DNA from: Asterias rubens
Taxonomy: Eukaryota; Echinodermata; Asteroidea; Forcipulatida; Asteriidae
NCBI RefSeq assembly: GCF_902459465.1
Contig: NC_047076.1
Location: 372,001-436,000 of the forward strand
Direction: 5' to 3'
Length of the DNA: 64,000 bases
Shown here: positions 52,847 to 64,000 of the stretch, one piece after another
Position numbering within the stretch: the first letter of the stretch is position 1
How the letters are laid out: the number at the start of each line of letters is the position of its first letter
Made by a program: the position numbers and the translations under genes
The notes under the pieces: model-generated
The model's database searches: none
The model's input: the letters and a program-made list of their open reading frames with translations, nothing else
Told to the model about the DNA's origin: nothing

Positions 52847-53255
52847 GATCAAGAAGTGTCGTCAATAGGTGATGTATTCATCATATCATGATCTTAAGGC
52901 GTTAAATGAGAGCTGATGTAACAGTATAGTGTGGAAAATGACACAGTTTTGACTCATTACTTGAAGTCTGGTTGTCAATCCATAAATCTTGGTTGGTATA
53001 CATTTCAATATAACCATGTAGATATACAGAGGACCAGGCTTACACTGCAGTGGAACAGGCCAGAAAAGACTGGTGCTTATAAAAGAGATTGATTTAACGC
53101 ACTGGCTGGTCAGGTTACTAGATATTATTTCTGTTGTTGTGAATTTGTGCACACTACAAGGACAGACAGAAGGTGTTGTTTTTCTTTTAACACAAACACA
53201 ATGTACAGAAATTAAAATCTTGTTACTTAAAAAAAGTTGCACACTGTTTGCAAAA

Positions 53256-53365
53256 AGTATGTAATGGACGTCCTTGCAAATGGTTGTTTGTTAAACGATC
53301 ACTCTCTGAAAAAGTATGTAATGGACGTCCTTGCAAATGGTTGTTTGTTAAACGATCACTCTGTG
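53256..53365 (+). repeat. 56-bp tandem duplication in the kinase 3'UTR
   Basis: GTATGTAATGGACGTCCTTG and TTGTTTGTTAAACGATCACT occur twice, the second copy beginning about 53312. Transcribed as 3'UTR if the signal at 53597 is used. Confidence 0.85.
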
Positions 53366-53596
53366 AAAAAACCAATAAGGTGTACATTTATTTATCTTTT
53401 GATAAGCCAGCTTTCCCGTGTAAAATGGAAATATGTATCCAGTAAAAACTCATTTTAAATATCCAAAACTTGAACTGAAAGTAAAGACTTGAAGAAGTGA
53501 CAAGTTATCCTCGAAGGAACTGTCTTCTTTGTAAAACATGAGCAGTTTAAATGGAGCCAATTATCGCCTTTTCATGCTCTGGACCTAGTTTTGTGA

Positions 53597-53602
53597 ATAA
53601 AG
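53597..53602 (+). terminator. OXSR1: Candidate polyadenylation signal, kinase gene
   Basis: AATAAA in TTTTGTGAATAAAGAGATC, about 750 bp after the stop codon, giving a 3'UTR of ordinary length. Use is inferred. Confidence 0.5.
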
Positions 53603-53856
53603 AGATCAAACTATTCCATGTGCCATATTCAGGTGTCGCAATTTGTTAGTACTTGAAAAGGAAACAAATTGGTTGAAAAGGAAAAACATCATCACACCAA
53701 ATTGCACATTTTATTTAACATCAGGTTCAAGGCTGAAAGTAACAAGAACTGTTTGGCGTGTATACATGTATTTGCCTTCAGAATTGTAGATTGAGGAAAA
53801 AAAACCAGTCTTGTCGATTGTATGCAACTCTTGGTGTGTATAAATTGAGCAAGTTC

Positions 53857-54226
53857 TTAAAGCCATTGGACACTTTCGGAACAGAAAAAAAAATGTTCAC
53901 AGATTTACAAATAACTTACAGGGTTTACAGAAGGTAGTGGTGAAAGACTTCCCTTGAAATAATATTCCATGAAATGCTTTACTTTTTGAGAAAACATTAA
54001 AACAACATCAATGCTCGATATCGAGAGTTCTGGATTTATTTTAAACACATGTCATGACACGGCGAAACATGCAGAAACAAGGGTGGGGTTTTCTGTTATT
54101 TTCTCCCGACTCCGATGACCGATTGAGCCTAAATTTTCACAGGTTTGTTATTTTATACATAAGTTTTGATATACGAAGTGTGGGCCTTGGATAATACTGT
54201 TTACCGAAAGTGTCCAATGGCTTTAA
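53857..54226. mobile_element. MITE family B, copy 3
   Basis: Starts TTAAAGCCATTGGACACTTT and ends AAAGTGTCCAATGGCTTTAA, perfect inverted repeats with TTAA at both edges. The orientation of the interior is reversed relative to copies 1 and 2 (AAAGACTTCCCTTGAAATAA first). Confidence 0.88.
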
Positions 54227-55306
54227 AAAGCAGCTTTTCAAAATAAATATTCTCATCTCCATTTAAAAGTCTTAATTAATATTTTAAGCATCTTCCACCG
54301 AAGGTTTCCACGACAACCATTAACGACCTCTATTTTGTTTATTTGTTTAATTTGAGGAAATATTATTAGTTGCTTGTAAACTGCTTACCAACCAAATGGA
54401 CTTATAGTATATATGCAATTATCAGTTAATGGCTCAACGTTTTGACACTAGCAGAGTCTTTTTCGAGGGCCAAATGAAAGGGAAAGACTCTGGTCAAAAC
54501 ATCGGACCATTCACTATTTTTTGCATTTTTTGTATTTGATTTCTTAGTGTATTCATTCATATTTTTTTAAAAAGGTATGGGCATTTCACTCTACTCTTGA
54601 CATAAGAGCAGCCATCTTGGGCTGTAGCAGAATATTAAATTAATAACCCATTGACGACGCAGAGCGCTTTTTATAAAACATAACAAAAAGATTAATGACA
54701 GATCCCCTAACAGACGGCAACTTAACTGTCTGGTGAGCACTACACTTAACTGCCAGGAGTCGTTAACTTTGTGTACATTTTGACTCCTAAAATGGCAGAC
54801 TGGATAGGTATGTGTAAGTGTGCAGCGTGGTATGCAATGGATCCATACCATTTTTTTGTAAAAGTCTGACCCAACTTAGTCATCCTTGAAATAGTTGCCG
54901 TTATGATGGAGATCATTTCTATTTGTTTTTCTCTTTTAAAATAAACCCCCCAATTATTACAGATCATAGCACAAAATCTTCTCAAGTAAAAAGCGGGAAA
55001 ACACTTTTGTAATTACAAACCGTGTAAATTGTGTGACCTGCCCTGAAATTTAGAAAAAGTGTAAAAAATATAAAAAGAATGATATATAGTTTACATAGAT
55101 AAATGCATAATGGAAGTATAGTGTTCTGATGGGTGTGTAGGGATGAGATTTAATGAAACCCTAACATCAGGAAAAATTATGAAACTGTCATACCTGCTCA
55201 GCCCTCTGGCAAAACAGCCTCACTGACAAATTTTGGTTTCTTATTTAAGTTGATTTCTGGGTAAATTGAGGGCCTTTTTTCCATTTCAAAGTTTCAAAGA
55301 TAACAT

Positions 55307-55438
55307 TGCCTCATTGCAGGTATTCTACATTAAACTACATTCAAATGAATGTGCCTCATTGCAGGTATTCTACATTAAACTACATTCAAATGAATGTGCC
55401 TCATTGCAGGTATTCTACATTAAACTACATTCAAATGA
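55307..55438 (+). repeat. 45-bp tandem repeat, 3 copies
   Basis: The unit starts TGCCTCATTGCAGGTATTCT and continues ACATTAAACTACATTCAAAT. Three nearly exact copies; 45 is a multiple of 3, which gives a spurious ORF. Confidence 0.93.
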
Positions 55439-55535
55439 CTCTTTAAGCCCATTATATATAAAGCAGCTAAAAAATAAACTACTATTGTGTCATCTTGGTG
55501 ATCGATAGTTGCTGAAGTATTTAAAACAATGTAAC

Positions 55536-55672
55536 ACATAAGGTTGCAGCCAAAAGTTAGTTAAAATGTAACATCAAATTTGAAAAGGATAACTTTGAGT
55601 TTTAAACATAAGGTTGCAGCCAAAAGTTGGTTAAAATGTAACATCAAATTTGAAAAGGATAACTTTGAGTTT
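55536..55672 (+). repeat. 68-bp tandem duplication
   Basis: ACATAAGGTTGCAGCCAAAA and ATCAAATTTGAAAAGGATAA occur twice, differing by GTTAG/GTTGG. Confidence 0.9.
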
Positions 55673-55789
55673 TAGTTTCTATAGTATATACAGTTTGCAT
55701 GTAGTTCCTTTGTAGTTACTTTGCAAACACTAATTGAAAATTAATGAAGTAAAAACAACAAATTGTTCCCATGCTCTTCAGTCATGGTC

Positions 55790-56090
55790 AGGGGTGGGTT
55801 TCTTAAAGAGTTAACACTAGTCTTATCTCAAGTTAGGACAAGTTACTTGTCTTAACTTAGGACTAGACTTATGTTTTTAAGTTAGGACTATTCCTAACTC
55901 TTTGTGAAATCGCTCCCTGGTTTCCGTTTTAATAGCAGATGCCAACACTCTCATAGGTTTGTCTTAACTTAGGACTAGACTTAAGTTTTTAAGTTGGGAC
56001 TATTCCTAACTCTTTGTGAAATCGCTCCCTGGTTTCCGTTTTAATAGCAGATGCCAACACTCTCATAGGTTTGCCATAACAATTTTTGAG
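55790..56090 (+). repeat. Fold-back element remnant with a 117-bp tandem duplication
   Basis: CTTAAAGAGTTAACACTAGT and CCTAACTCTTTGTGAAATCG are family ends, as at 24525. The segment from GTCTTAACTTAGGACTAGAC through GCCAACACTCTCATAGGTTT occurs twice. Confidence 0.85.
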
Positions 56091-56411
56091 TGTCCAATTA
56101 TGTACTGAAATTAAACCCAATGATATGGATTGATTGTATTGATTTTATACACAAGTGTATAAATAAGGCGTGTTTAAACTCCTCAATATTGCCTCTGTAG
56201 CCGTCAGTCATAGCCATAGTCGCTTGAATCTGACTCGGCTAACTATTCTGATTGGCTCATTCTTACATAGACTGGTGCCATGTTAATATCCCAATAATAC
56301 ATTGTTATTAGAAGTAAGCGGACAATATAGCTATGGTAACCATCTTGTTTTTCTCCCATTTAAAGGGGCTGTACATGTAATTATGAACTCTTACTGCAAG
56401 CTTGTTTGGGC

Positions 56412-56605
56412 TCTCCATAGATATTAGAGAGTTTTCGTTTTCTACGACGGATGGTTCTGCATTGTTGATTTCAGCACAATGCAGATTCATCCCAAGTACT
56501 GTCAGAGAAATTGAGGGATGACCATCCCCATGCGCAGAGGACACCAAACGTCATCATGATCATTGCAGAACCATCCGTCATCGAAAACGAAAGCTCCCTA
56601 TGGAG
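56412..56605. mobile_element. Fold-back MITE with about 45-bp ends
   Basis: CTCCATAGATATTAGAGAGT and TTCGTTTTCTACGACGGATG on the left pair with CATCCGTCATCGAAAACGAA and AGCTCCCTATGGAG on the right. Confidence 0.8.
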
Positions 56606-57369
56606 TGAAGGTGCGCAGTAACCGGGTGAGAGTTTATAATTCCTTGTTTAACCACAGGTCTGCTTTGATCATAATGACATTACCTGTAAGTCAGTTTCTA
56701 TCCGAATGAGGCGGTAATGGTCCTCAATGAACCAGGCAATATTGCATGAAGATTATAGAAATACAAAGCTAAGAATGTTGAGTATTGTGGTCCGACTGAC
56801 TCAATAGAGCTTTGTGTGTCTGCTAGTTATCGAGTATCAAGATCATGTTATTTCACATTAAGCATTCATCTGAAGTTTAGTTTCCAATATCTGCTTGAAC
56901 AGCAAATTATTACTGCTGAGCAATACACCAGGACACCAGTTACAGATTGTACATGTGGGATGGTATTTTGGCTGGTTACCTTTTTCTGCTTAGCATTTTT
57001 GGTATGCTTAGCTATTTTTGTGCATAAGCAGCTGAATTAAAATATGCCCAGGAACACACTTAGTATTCTCAGAGTGCTATTTATAAATCAAGTAAAAGGC
57101 TAAGAATTTTTATTTTAGTTTCATCTTCCCAAACATATTTTATTGAAAGAGATTTGGTTTTGTTTGTAAAGGATTGCATAAATGTAAGAAAAAGATAGAA
57201 ACAAGACTGAATGGTTATAAAAGGAATGTTGGAAAGAGAGTAATAATAAGTAAAATGCATACTGTGCATTTATGTCAAATCTTGTCTCAGTGTCAGTGAA
57301 ATTTGTAAATAACAAAATTTTATAGTTAAGTGTCTTGTTCATTATATATATTTGGTTTGCGGTTACATC

Positions 57370-57975
57370 ATGTGTGTATCTACTTGCCAGGTAGAGTTTG
57401 TTCGTAGAGAACTGTCTTTCTTTATTCTACTACCGCGGAGTAGATTTTCCGGATGATCGGGTGACTTCTGAAACAACCACACTGGCTCCCTATCTCTCAA
57501 CGAATCATCTTCAAGCTGATGCTCATTGTCCACAAAGCACTTAATGGCAAGGCTCCCCTCTATATTTCTGAACTTCTCCAAGTTTACACTCCATCAAGAA
57601 ATCTTCGATCAAGTTCCATGCTTCTTCTCATTGAACCCAAGTCTCAACACTCATGGGGAGACAGGTCTTTTTCTTCAGCTGCGCCACGCATCTGGAACTC
57701 TCCACCACTTAATCTTAGAACTTGTTTTTGTACCACAACATTCAAATCTCTTCTCAAAACTTATCTTATGTCACAGGTTTTCAAGGAGTAATTTTTGTTG
57801 TGTCTGTTTTTCTTTGTTTTGTTTTTGTTTTGTTTTGTTTCGTTTGTTGTTGGTTTTACTGCGCCTTGAACACCCAGCAGGGTGGATACGTGCGCATTAC
57901 AAGTCTTATTATTATTATATTATTATTATTATTCTCAATTCTGAAAAGAACTTTCCTGCTTTTTAACTATTCTGG
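57370..57975 (-). repeat. Dispersed repeat D (inverted), split by a LINE insertion
   Basis: CATGTGTGTATCTACTTGCC, AGAGAACTGTCTTTCTTTAT and CGCGGAGTAGATTTTCCGGA (57366-57465) are the complement of the copy at 51735. After the LINE tail the remaining piece, TTCTGAAAAGAACTTTCCTG, resumes at about 57938. Confidence 0.75.
57480..57937 (+). mobile_element. 5'-truncated LINE (CR1/L2-like) 3' end
   Basis: One frame from 57480 reads HWLPISQRIIFKLMLIVHKA, then LRSSSMLLLIEP, WGDRSFSSAAPRIWNSPPLN and FKSLLKTYLM before the stop at 57789. This is the typical C-terminal end of CR1/L2-type LINE ORF2 (LHWLP..R..FK...L..K ... LRS ... G.R.F...AP..WN.LP ... FK..LKT.LF). A 3'UTR and an ATTATTATT-type tail follow. 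No reverse-transcriptase core is left, so it is not active. Confidence 0.85.
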
Positions 57976-58089
57976 GTGGATGGTATAGAAAATAGGCTGG
58001 GACTACTACTTTTATGTCTCTCGAGATTTGAACTGACATTTGCACATTGTATCAATCTTGTCTCAGTGTCAGTGAATTTTGTAAATAAC

Positions 58090-58230
58090 CAGATGTTGTA
58101 TTTTTATTTTATAGTTAAGTGTCTTACTCACGGACACAAGTGCCAGGACAGAGATTTGAACCCACATTGTCGCTCAGCCACAACTTGAACTCGGTGTGCT
58201 AGACCGCCTGGCCCCAACTTGCTTAGCGAA
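58090..58230 (-). mobile_element. tRNA-derived SINE head and 5' body
   Basis: On minus, GGGGCCAGGCGGTCTAGCAC (A box), a GTTCAAGTT anticodon-like region and GTGGGTTCAAATCTCTGTCC (B box) are followed by GGCACTTGTGTCCGTGAGTA. A body fragment (CAGTGTCAGTGAAATTTGTA) also lies at 57291. Confidence 0.6.
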
Positions 58231-59699
58231 GGACCTAAAGCCTCCAGTATACTCTTCTTCTATGTCATTACTTACTTAATTGTCTAGACATTAAAGATTG
58301 GAATGTCTGTTTTTAGGCTTAACAGCCCTACACCCAGAACGATTAGGTTCGTTCCACTATCGTCTCCAAGATCGATAGCGGAACCAACCTCATATAGTTC
58401 TACTGTAAACCAGAATCTGAATCATTCACTTTGGCAATTTGATAGAGGGAAATGGGACTGTGTTGAGGTTGAACAATGCACAGTCCTCATAGAGCCAAGC
58501 TTCAGTGCTAGCCAAGCTTCAGTGCTTTGTGTTTTTAAATCACCCGATTAAACGCTTATTGTTTAAATCATCGCATGAACTTTGGAGCGTGAATGTAACA
58601 AGTGTTGGAGCCTGCAGCAGAAAAGAGTGAGCCATCAATGTTTGTTATTTTACTTGGAATAATGAAATAAAACTAAGATTGATTATGAAAAAATAGTAAT
58701 CAGTTTTGTAAAGTAAGAGTTGGACTGATGTTTTGGGTAACCTAGGTTCTGGTTGTAGGTACAGTCCTTGAGTTTCAGCTTTGAGGGGGCAAAGGCTATT
58801 TTTCTTTTGAACAGGGCATTTCCACTGGTAAATCTTAAAGTGTACCTGAAAGTTTTGAAGGGGCACCAATGCCAAAGACCAGGGCAACAGAGGCCATCTC
58901 CATGGCCTTAGTGTAATTACTGTCAACCATTGCGAGGTCGGACTCCTTGTCCCGACTTGCCCTTCATCCTACTAACACTCATTGTTGTTTAATAACCGCA
59001 ATGTCTGTATGAATTTATGCTTAAATATTTTACTTTGCTAATTTATTTGACTCCAGAAATCTCTCCTGTGGTGCATTCATTCTTTGGATAAGTTTTCAAC
59101 TCTGATGGAAATGATGTTCAAATAATCTCTGAGGGAATCAGATGGACTACAAAAAAATCAGCTACGACCAGTTATGCCAGTCCACACTCACTGCAACTGA
59201 GATAAAGGTGAGTTTTTAAAGCATATTGAATGAAGGTAATTCTTTATCACCAGAGTTCAAAAGATTATTGGTGTGATAGGCTTGTACGCTACCCAGCAAC
59301 CATCCCACTTAAATGTCACTCTAGATCATCCCCAACATGTCACTGTGCAAGCCATGTTCTGTGTCAGATCGCTTTTCATGCATCTACACTGTACTACCAA
59401 TATACATCATCCAAACTGTATGTCACCAATCTTTTCATCTTTCGACATGATTTCAGTTTATTCTGGATCTCATCATGGAGTAAGATCTCGTCTGCGTCTG
59501 TCTGTCCTCCTTATCAGCATCTCCTCCCCTGTCCCTGTCTTGCAGTTTTAAAAATAATTTGCTTTGTATGTGCAATGTGTCTAATTTCCTTTGTCTTGTT
59601 TTTTTACATTTTGACTGGTTATTTTCCAATTTAGAATTATTGTTGTCTACTTAGATTTTGATTTTTTTTTTATCTTGTAAATTGTCATGTAATTCGACA
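58231..59699. other. Intergenic, no gene recognised
   Basis: Contains a dispersed repeat with GGGGCACCAATGCCAAAGAC and CAGAGGCCATCTCCATGGCC (58859-58910), related to sequence near 16900 and 20760. ORFs at 58645-58926 and 59230-59634 lack recognisable motifs and are not supported. Confidence 0.5.
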
Positions 59700-59894
59700 T
59701 TTTGGTCACAATGTGATAACTTAAACAAAATATACCAATTTACTCTTAAGCACATAATTCATCGGTAAGCAGACGTATGATGAGCACAGGAATATAAAGA
59801 TTCATTACAACCTAATAACTGTGTAAGTTGTTGATCCATGGATAGGGCATGAATATTGGTATATTTTATTAACCTTATCACCCTGTGACCAAAA
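59700..59894. mobile_element. Fold-back MITE, about 195 bp
   Basis: TTTGGTCACAATGTGATAAC and AAAATATACCAAT on the left are mirrored by ATTGGTATATTTT and TTATCACCCTGTGACCAAA on the right. Confidence 0.8.
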
Positions 59895-60140
59895 GGAGAA
59901 AGGATAAGATGATCCGAAGACAAGCAGAGCATACAAATTGAAACATTGTGTTATAACCTAACCCAACCACGTTATAGATTATCATCACATGGTGTTATGG
60001 CAAACCTTACTATACCGTATTTGAACCATGCAAAGTTTCAATTCTTACTTGCATTAAATAAAGTAATTCTTGTGTTGATATTGCAGTACACTCAAGCATG
60101 AGTACACTCAAGATGATGACAACACTTCAGATCTAATGAG

Positions 60141-60430
60141 AGATGCACAAGCTCGGATGAAGAGAAACACTTGGAATCTGTCTTAGCCATCCAGTCAAAG
60201 ATGCACAAACTCAGATGAAGAGAAACACTTGGAATCTGTCTTAGCCATCCAGTCAAAGATGCACAAACTCAGATGAAGAGAAACACTTGGAATCTGTCTA
60301 AGTCATCCAGTCAAAGATGCACAAACTCAGATGAAGAGAAACACTTGGAATCTGTCTTAGTCATCCAGTCAAAGATGCACAGACTCAGATGAAGAGTAAC
60401 ACTTGGAATCTTTCTTAGCCATCCAGTCAA
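60141..60430 (+). repeat. 58-bp tandem repeat, 5 copies
   Basis: The unit starts AGATGCACAAACTCAGATGA and includes GAAACACTTGGAATCTGTCT and TAGCCATCCAGTCAA. Starts at 60141, 60199, 60257 and on; the first unit is slightly diverged (GCTCGGATG). It directly precedes the large satellite. Confidence 0.93.
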
Positions 60431-60469
60431 ACAAAAATGATAAAATGGTGAACATATCCCATGTTGTTT

Positions 60470-63400
60470 TTCACAATTTTAGGCCCAAAATGGCTAAAAA
60501 TGCTGGACTTACCCCTTGTGATTTTTTTTCAATTTTAGGCCCAAAATGGCTAAAAATGCTGGAGTTACCCCTTGAGACTTTTTCAATTTTAGGCCCAAAA
60601 TGGCTAAAAATGCTGGACTGTTACCCCTTGTGTTTTTTTCAATTTTAGGCGCAAAATGGCTAAAAATGTTGGACTTGCCCCTTGTGATTTTTTCAATTTC
60701 AGGCCCAAAATGACTAAAAATGTTGGACTTACCCCTTGTGATTTTTTCAATTTTAGGCGCAAAATGGCTAAAAAAGCTGGACTTACCCCTTGTGTTTTTT
60801 TTTCAATTTTGTGCCCAAAATGGCTAAAAATGCTGGACTTACCCCTTGTGATTTTTCCAGTTTTACGCCCAAAATGACTAAAAAAACTGGACTTACCCCT
60901 TGTGATTTTTCCAATTTTAGGCCCAAAATGACTAAAAATGCTGGACTTACACCCCTTGTGATTTTTCCAATTTTAGGCCCAAAATGGCTAAAAATGCTGG
61001 ACTTACCCCTTGTGTTTTTTTTCAATTTTGTGCCCAAAATGACTTAAAATGCTGGACTTACCCCTTGTGTTTTTTTTTATTAAGTTTTACGCCCAAAATG
61101 GCTAAAAATGCTGGACTTACCCCTTGTGATTTTTTCAATTTTAGGCCCAAAATGACTAAAAATGCTGGACTTACCCCTTGTGATTTTTTCAATTTTAGGC
61201 CCAAAAAACTGGACTTACCCCTTGTGATTTTTCCAATTTTGTGCCCAAAATGACTAAAAATGCTGGACTTACCCCTTGTGTTTTTTTTTATTAAGTTTTA
61301 CGCCCAAAATGGCTAAAAATGCTGGACTTACCCCTTGTGATTTTTTCAATTTTAGGCCCAAAATGACTAAAAATGCTGGACTTACCCATTGTGATTTTTT
61401 CAATTTTAGGCCCAAAAAACTGGACTTACCCCTTGTGATTTTTCCAATTTTGTGCCCAAAATGACTAAAAATGCTGGACTTACCCCTTGTGTTTTTTTTT
61501 ATTAAGTTTTACGCCCAAAATGGCTAAAAATGCTGGACTTACCCCTTGTGATTTTTTCAATTTTAGGCCCAAAATGACTAAAAATGCTGGACTTACCCCT
61601 TGTGTTTTTTTTTCAATTTTGTGCCCAAAATGACTAAAAATGCTGGACTTACCCCTTGTGTTTTTTTTTATTAAGTTATTCGCCCAAAATGGCTAAAAAT
61701 GCTGGACTTACCCCTTGTGATTTTTTCAATTTTAGGTCCAAAATGACTAAAAATGCTGGACTTGCCCCTTGTGATTTTTCCAATTTTAGGCCCTAAATGG
61801 CTGAAAATGCTGGACTTACCCCTTGTGATTTGTCCAATTTTAGGCCCAAAATGGCTAAAAATGCTGGACTTACCCCTTGTGATTTTTCCAATTTTAGGCC
61901 CAAAATGGCTAAAAATGCTGGACTTACCCCTTATGTTTTTTTCAATTTTAGGCCCAAAATGGCTAAAAATGCTGGACTTACCCCTTGTGATTTTTCCAAT
62001 TTTAGGCCCAAAATTACTAAAAATGCTGGACTTACCCCTTGTGTTTTTTTTTCAATTTTGTGCCCAAAATGACTAAAAATGCTGGACCTTCCCCATGTGT
62101 TTTTTTTTTATTAAGTTATTCGCCCAAAATGGCTAAAAATGCTGGACTTACCCCTTGTGATTTTTTCAATTTTAGGCCCAAAATGACTAAAAATGCTGGA
62201 CTTACCCCTTGTGATTTTTCCAATTTTAGGCCCAAAATGGCTAAAAATGCTGGACTTACCCCTTGTGATTTTTTCAATTTTAGGCCCAAAATTACTAAAA
62301 ATGCTGGACTTACCCCTTGTGATTTTTTCAATTTTGTGCCCTAAATGGCTAAAAATGCTGGACTTACCCCTTGTGTTTTTTTTTATTAAGTTTTAGGCCC
62401 AAAATGGCTAAAAATGCTGGACTTACCCCTTGTGATTTTTTCCAATTTTAGGCCCAAAATGACTAAAAATGCTGGACTTACCCCTTATGTTTTTTTCAAT
62501 TTTAGGCCCAAAATGGCTAAAAATGCTGGACTTACCCCTTGTGTTTTTTTTCAATTTTAGGCCCAAAATGGCTAAAAATGCTGGACTTACCCCTTGTGAT
62601 TTTTCCAATTTTAGGCCCAAAATTACTAAAAATGCTGGACTTGCCCCTTGTGATTTTTTCAATTTTAGGCCCAAAAAACTGGACTTACCCCTTGTGATTT
62701 TTCCAATTTTAGGCCCAAAATGACTAAAAATGCTGGACTTACCCCTTGTGATTTTTCCAATTTTAGGCCCAAATTGGCTAAAAATGCTGGACTTACCCCT
62801 TGTGTTTTTTTTTCAATTTTGTGCCCAAAATGACTAAAAATGCTGGACTTACCCCTTGTGTTTTTTTTTATTAAGTTTTGTGCCCAAAATGGCTAAAAAT
62901 GCTGGACTTACCCCTTGTGATTTTTCCAATTTTAGGCCCAAAAAACTGGACTTGCCCCTTGTGATTTTTCCAATTTAGGCCCAAAATGACTAAAAATGCT
63001 GGACTTACCCCTTGTGATTTCTCCAATTTTAGGCCCAAAAAACTGGACTTACCCCTTGTGATTTCTCCAATTTTAGGCCCAAAATGGCTAAAAATGCTGG
63101 ACTTACCCCTTGTGTTTTTTTTTCAATTTTGTGCCCAAAATGACTAAAAATGCTGGACTTGCCCCTTGTGTTTTTTTTTATTAAGTTTTACGCCCAAAAT
63201 GGCTAAAAATGCTGGACTTACCCCTTGTGATTTTTCCAATTTTGTGCCCAAAATGACTAAAATGCTGGACTTACCCCTTGTGTTTTTTTTTTTTAAGTTT
63301 TACGCCCAAAATGGCTAAAAATGCTGGACTTACCCCTTGTGATTTTTTAAATTTTAGGCCCAAAATGACTAAAAATGCTGGACTTACCCCTTGTGATTTT

Positions 63401-63830
63401 TCCAATTTTAGGCCCAAAATGGCTAAAAATGCTGGACTTACCTCTTGTGTTTTTTTTCAATTTTGTGCCCAAAATGACTAAAAATGCTGGACTTACCCCT
63501 TGTGTTTTTTTTTATTAAGTTTTACGCCCAAAATGGCTAAAAATGCTGGACTTACCCCTTGTGTTTTTTTCAATTTTAGGCCCAAAATGACTAAAAATGC
63601 TGGACTTACCCCTTGTGATTTTTCCAATTTTAGGCCCAAAAAAATGGACTTACCCCTTGTGATTTTTCCAATTTTAGGCCCAAAATGACTAAAAATGCTG
63701 GACTTGCCCCTTGTGATTTTTCCAATTTTAGGCCCAAAATTACTAAAAATGCTGGAGTTGCCCCTTGTGATTTTTTCAATTTTAGGCCCAAAATGGCTAA
63801 ACATGCTGGACTTACCCCTTGTTATTTTTT
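60470..63830 (+). repeat. Satellite array, about 54-bp monomer, roughly 60 copies
   Basis: Monomer core GCCCAAAATGGCTAAAAATG, then CTGGACTTACCCCTTGTGAT and TTTTTCAATTTTAG. Variants: GGCTAAA/GACTAAA; a shortened type GGCCCAAAAAACTGGACTTA lacking about 15 bp; and a type with TTTTTATTAAGTTTTACGCC. The variants form a higher-order pattern: two successive 211-bp blocks (61080-61290 and 61291-61501) are nearly identical. The monomer length, a multiple of 3, opens ORFs on both strands; none is a gene. The array ends at CATTTTATATAAAACGAG. Confidence 0.95.
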
Positions 63831-64000
63831 CATTTTATATAAAACGAGAAAAACATTTCATATAAAACTTGCTTCGTCATAAATATCGACGTTTAAATTG
63901 TACACAAATAATTCTAATAGAATGTAATAAATGCGAAGCGGTAAATTGAACATTGGTCTTCATGGTGTTTTTATTTCAAATTTTTCTGAATTTGTATAAA
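63831..64000. other. Unique sequence after the satellite
   Basis: 170 bp of AT-rich sequence with no recognisable feature. CATTTTATATAAAACGAGAA and TTTCATATAAAACTTG form a short local repeat. Confidence 0.4.

Larger units (their letters stand above)
54227..57369. other. Gene-poor repeat-rich region
   Basis: No supported gene. An interspersed repeat with GCTTGTAAACTGCTTACCAA and ACTAGCAGAGTCTTTTTCGA spans about 54365-54525. Small tandem repeats and a fold-back element are listed separately. The ORF at 56816-57040 is within another dispersed repeat (TGCATAAGCAGCTGAATTAA). Confidence 0.5.

Noticed and set aside
58645-58926. 93-codon minus ORF as a small gene
   Set aside because: It overlaps a dispersed repeat (GGGGCACCAATGCCAAAGAC) that also occurs elsewhere in the window.
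60403-63882. Many ORFs encoding LDLPLVIFPILGPKWLK-type repeats
   Set aside because: A 54-bp satellite monomer keeps frames open on both strands; no start context, splice signals or family match.

Overview
The window is animal nuclear DNA. Genes are split by GT-AG introns, intergenic and intronic DNA is AT-rich, and it is crowded with short fold-back elements, tRNA-derived repeats and minisatellites. The protein families (ORMDL, PMS1, a CAP-domain secreted protein, an OXSR1/STK39-type kinase and P-loop sulfotransferase-like proteins) and the repeat style fit a marine invertebrate deuterostome, most likely an echinoderm such as a sea star. That organism call is inference; no species marker is present.

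Layout. (1) 624-1729, minus: the first two coding exons of an ORMDL sphingolipid-homeostasis gene; its last exon lies left of the window. (2) 1730-5221: a divergent promoter interval filled with small inverted-repeat elements, ending in a tandem array of PMS1 first-coding-exon copies. (3) 5222-35827, plus: a complete PMS1 mismatch-repair gene, 14 coding exons, 1,074 predicted residues. Its 18.7-kb first coding intron holds three intronless-CDS sulfotransferase-like paralogues on the opposite strand (7839-8768, 15814-16743, 21004-21921), separated by minisatellites. (4) 37938-39843, plus: a five-exon secreted CAP/CRISP-like gene, 221 residues. (5) 41964-52846, plus: a complete 13-exon OXSR1/STK39 (SPAK/OSR1) kinase gene, 522 residues, with a 14-copy 26-bp minisatellite and a 15-copy tRNA-like satellite in its introns. 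(6) 52847-64000: the kinase 3'UTR, then gene-poor DNA with a LINE tail, SINE heads and fold-back elements, ending in a 3.4-kb satellite of about 54-bp monomers.

The genes do not form one pathway: ORMDL acts in ER sphingolipid control, PMS1 in nuclear mismatch repair, the kinase in WNK-dependent ion transport and osmotic control, and the CAP protein is secreted. The ORMDL/PMS1 head-to-head pair matches the vertebrate ORMDL1/PMS1 arrangement and is probably an old linkage. The most unusual features are the nested antisense paralogue cluster with mosaic similarity, two independent partial-exon tandem duplications at 3' splice sites (PMS1 first coding exon; kinase exon 9, which encodes the WNK-site segment), and several minisatellites that grew out of interspersed repeats. 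All exon models were drawn by eye from splice signals, reading phase and remembered family similarity; no alignment or transcript data were available.
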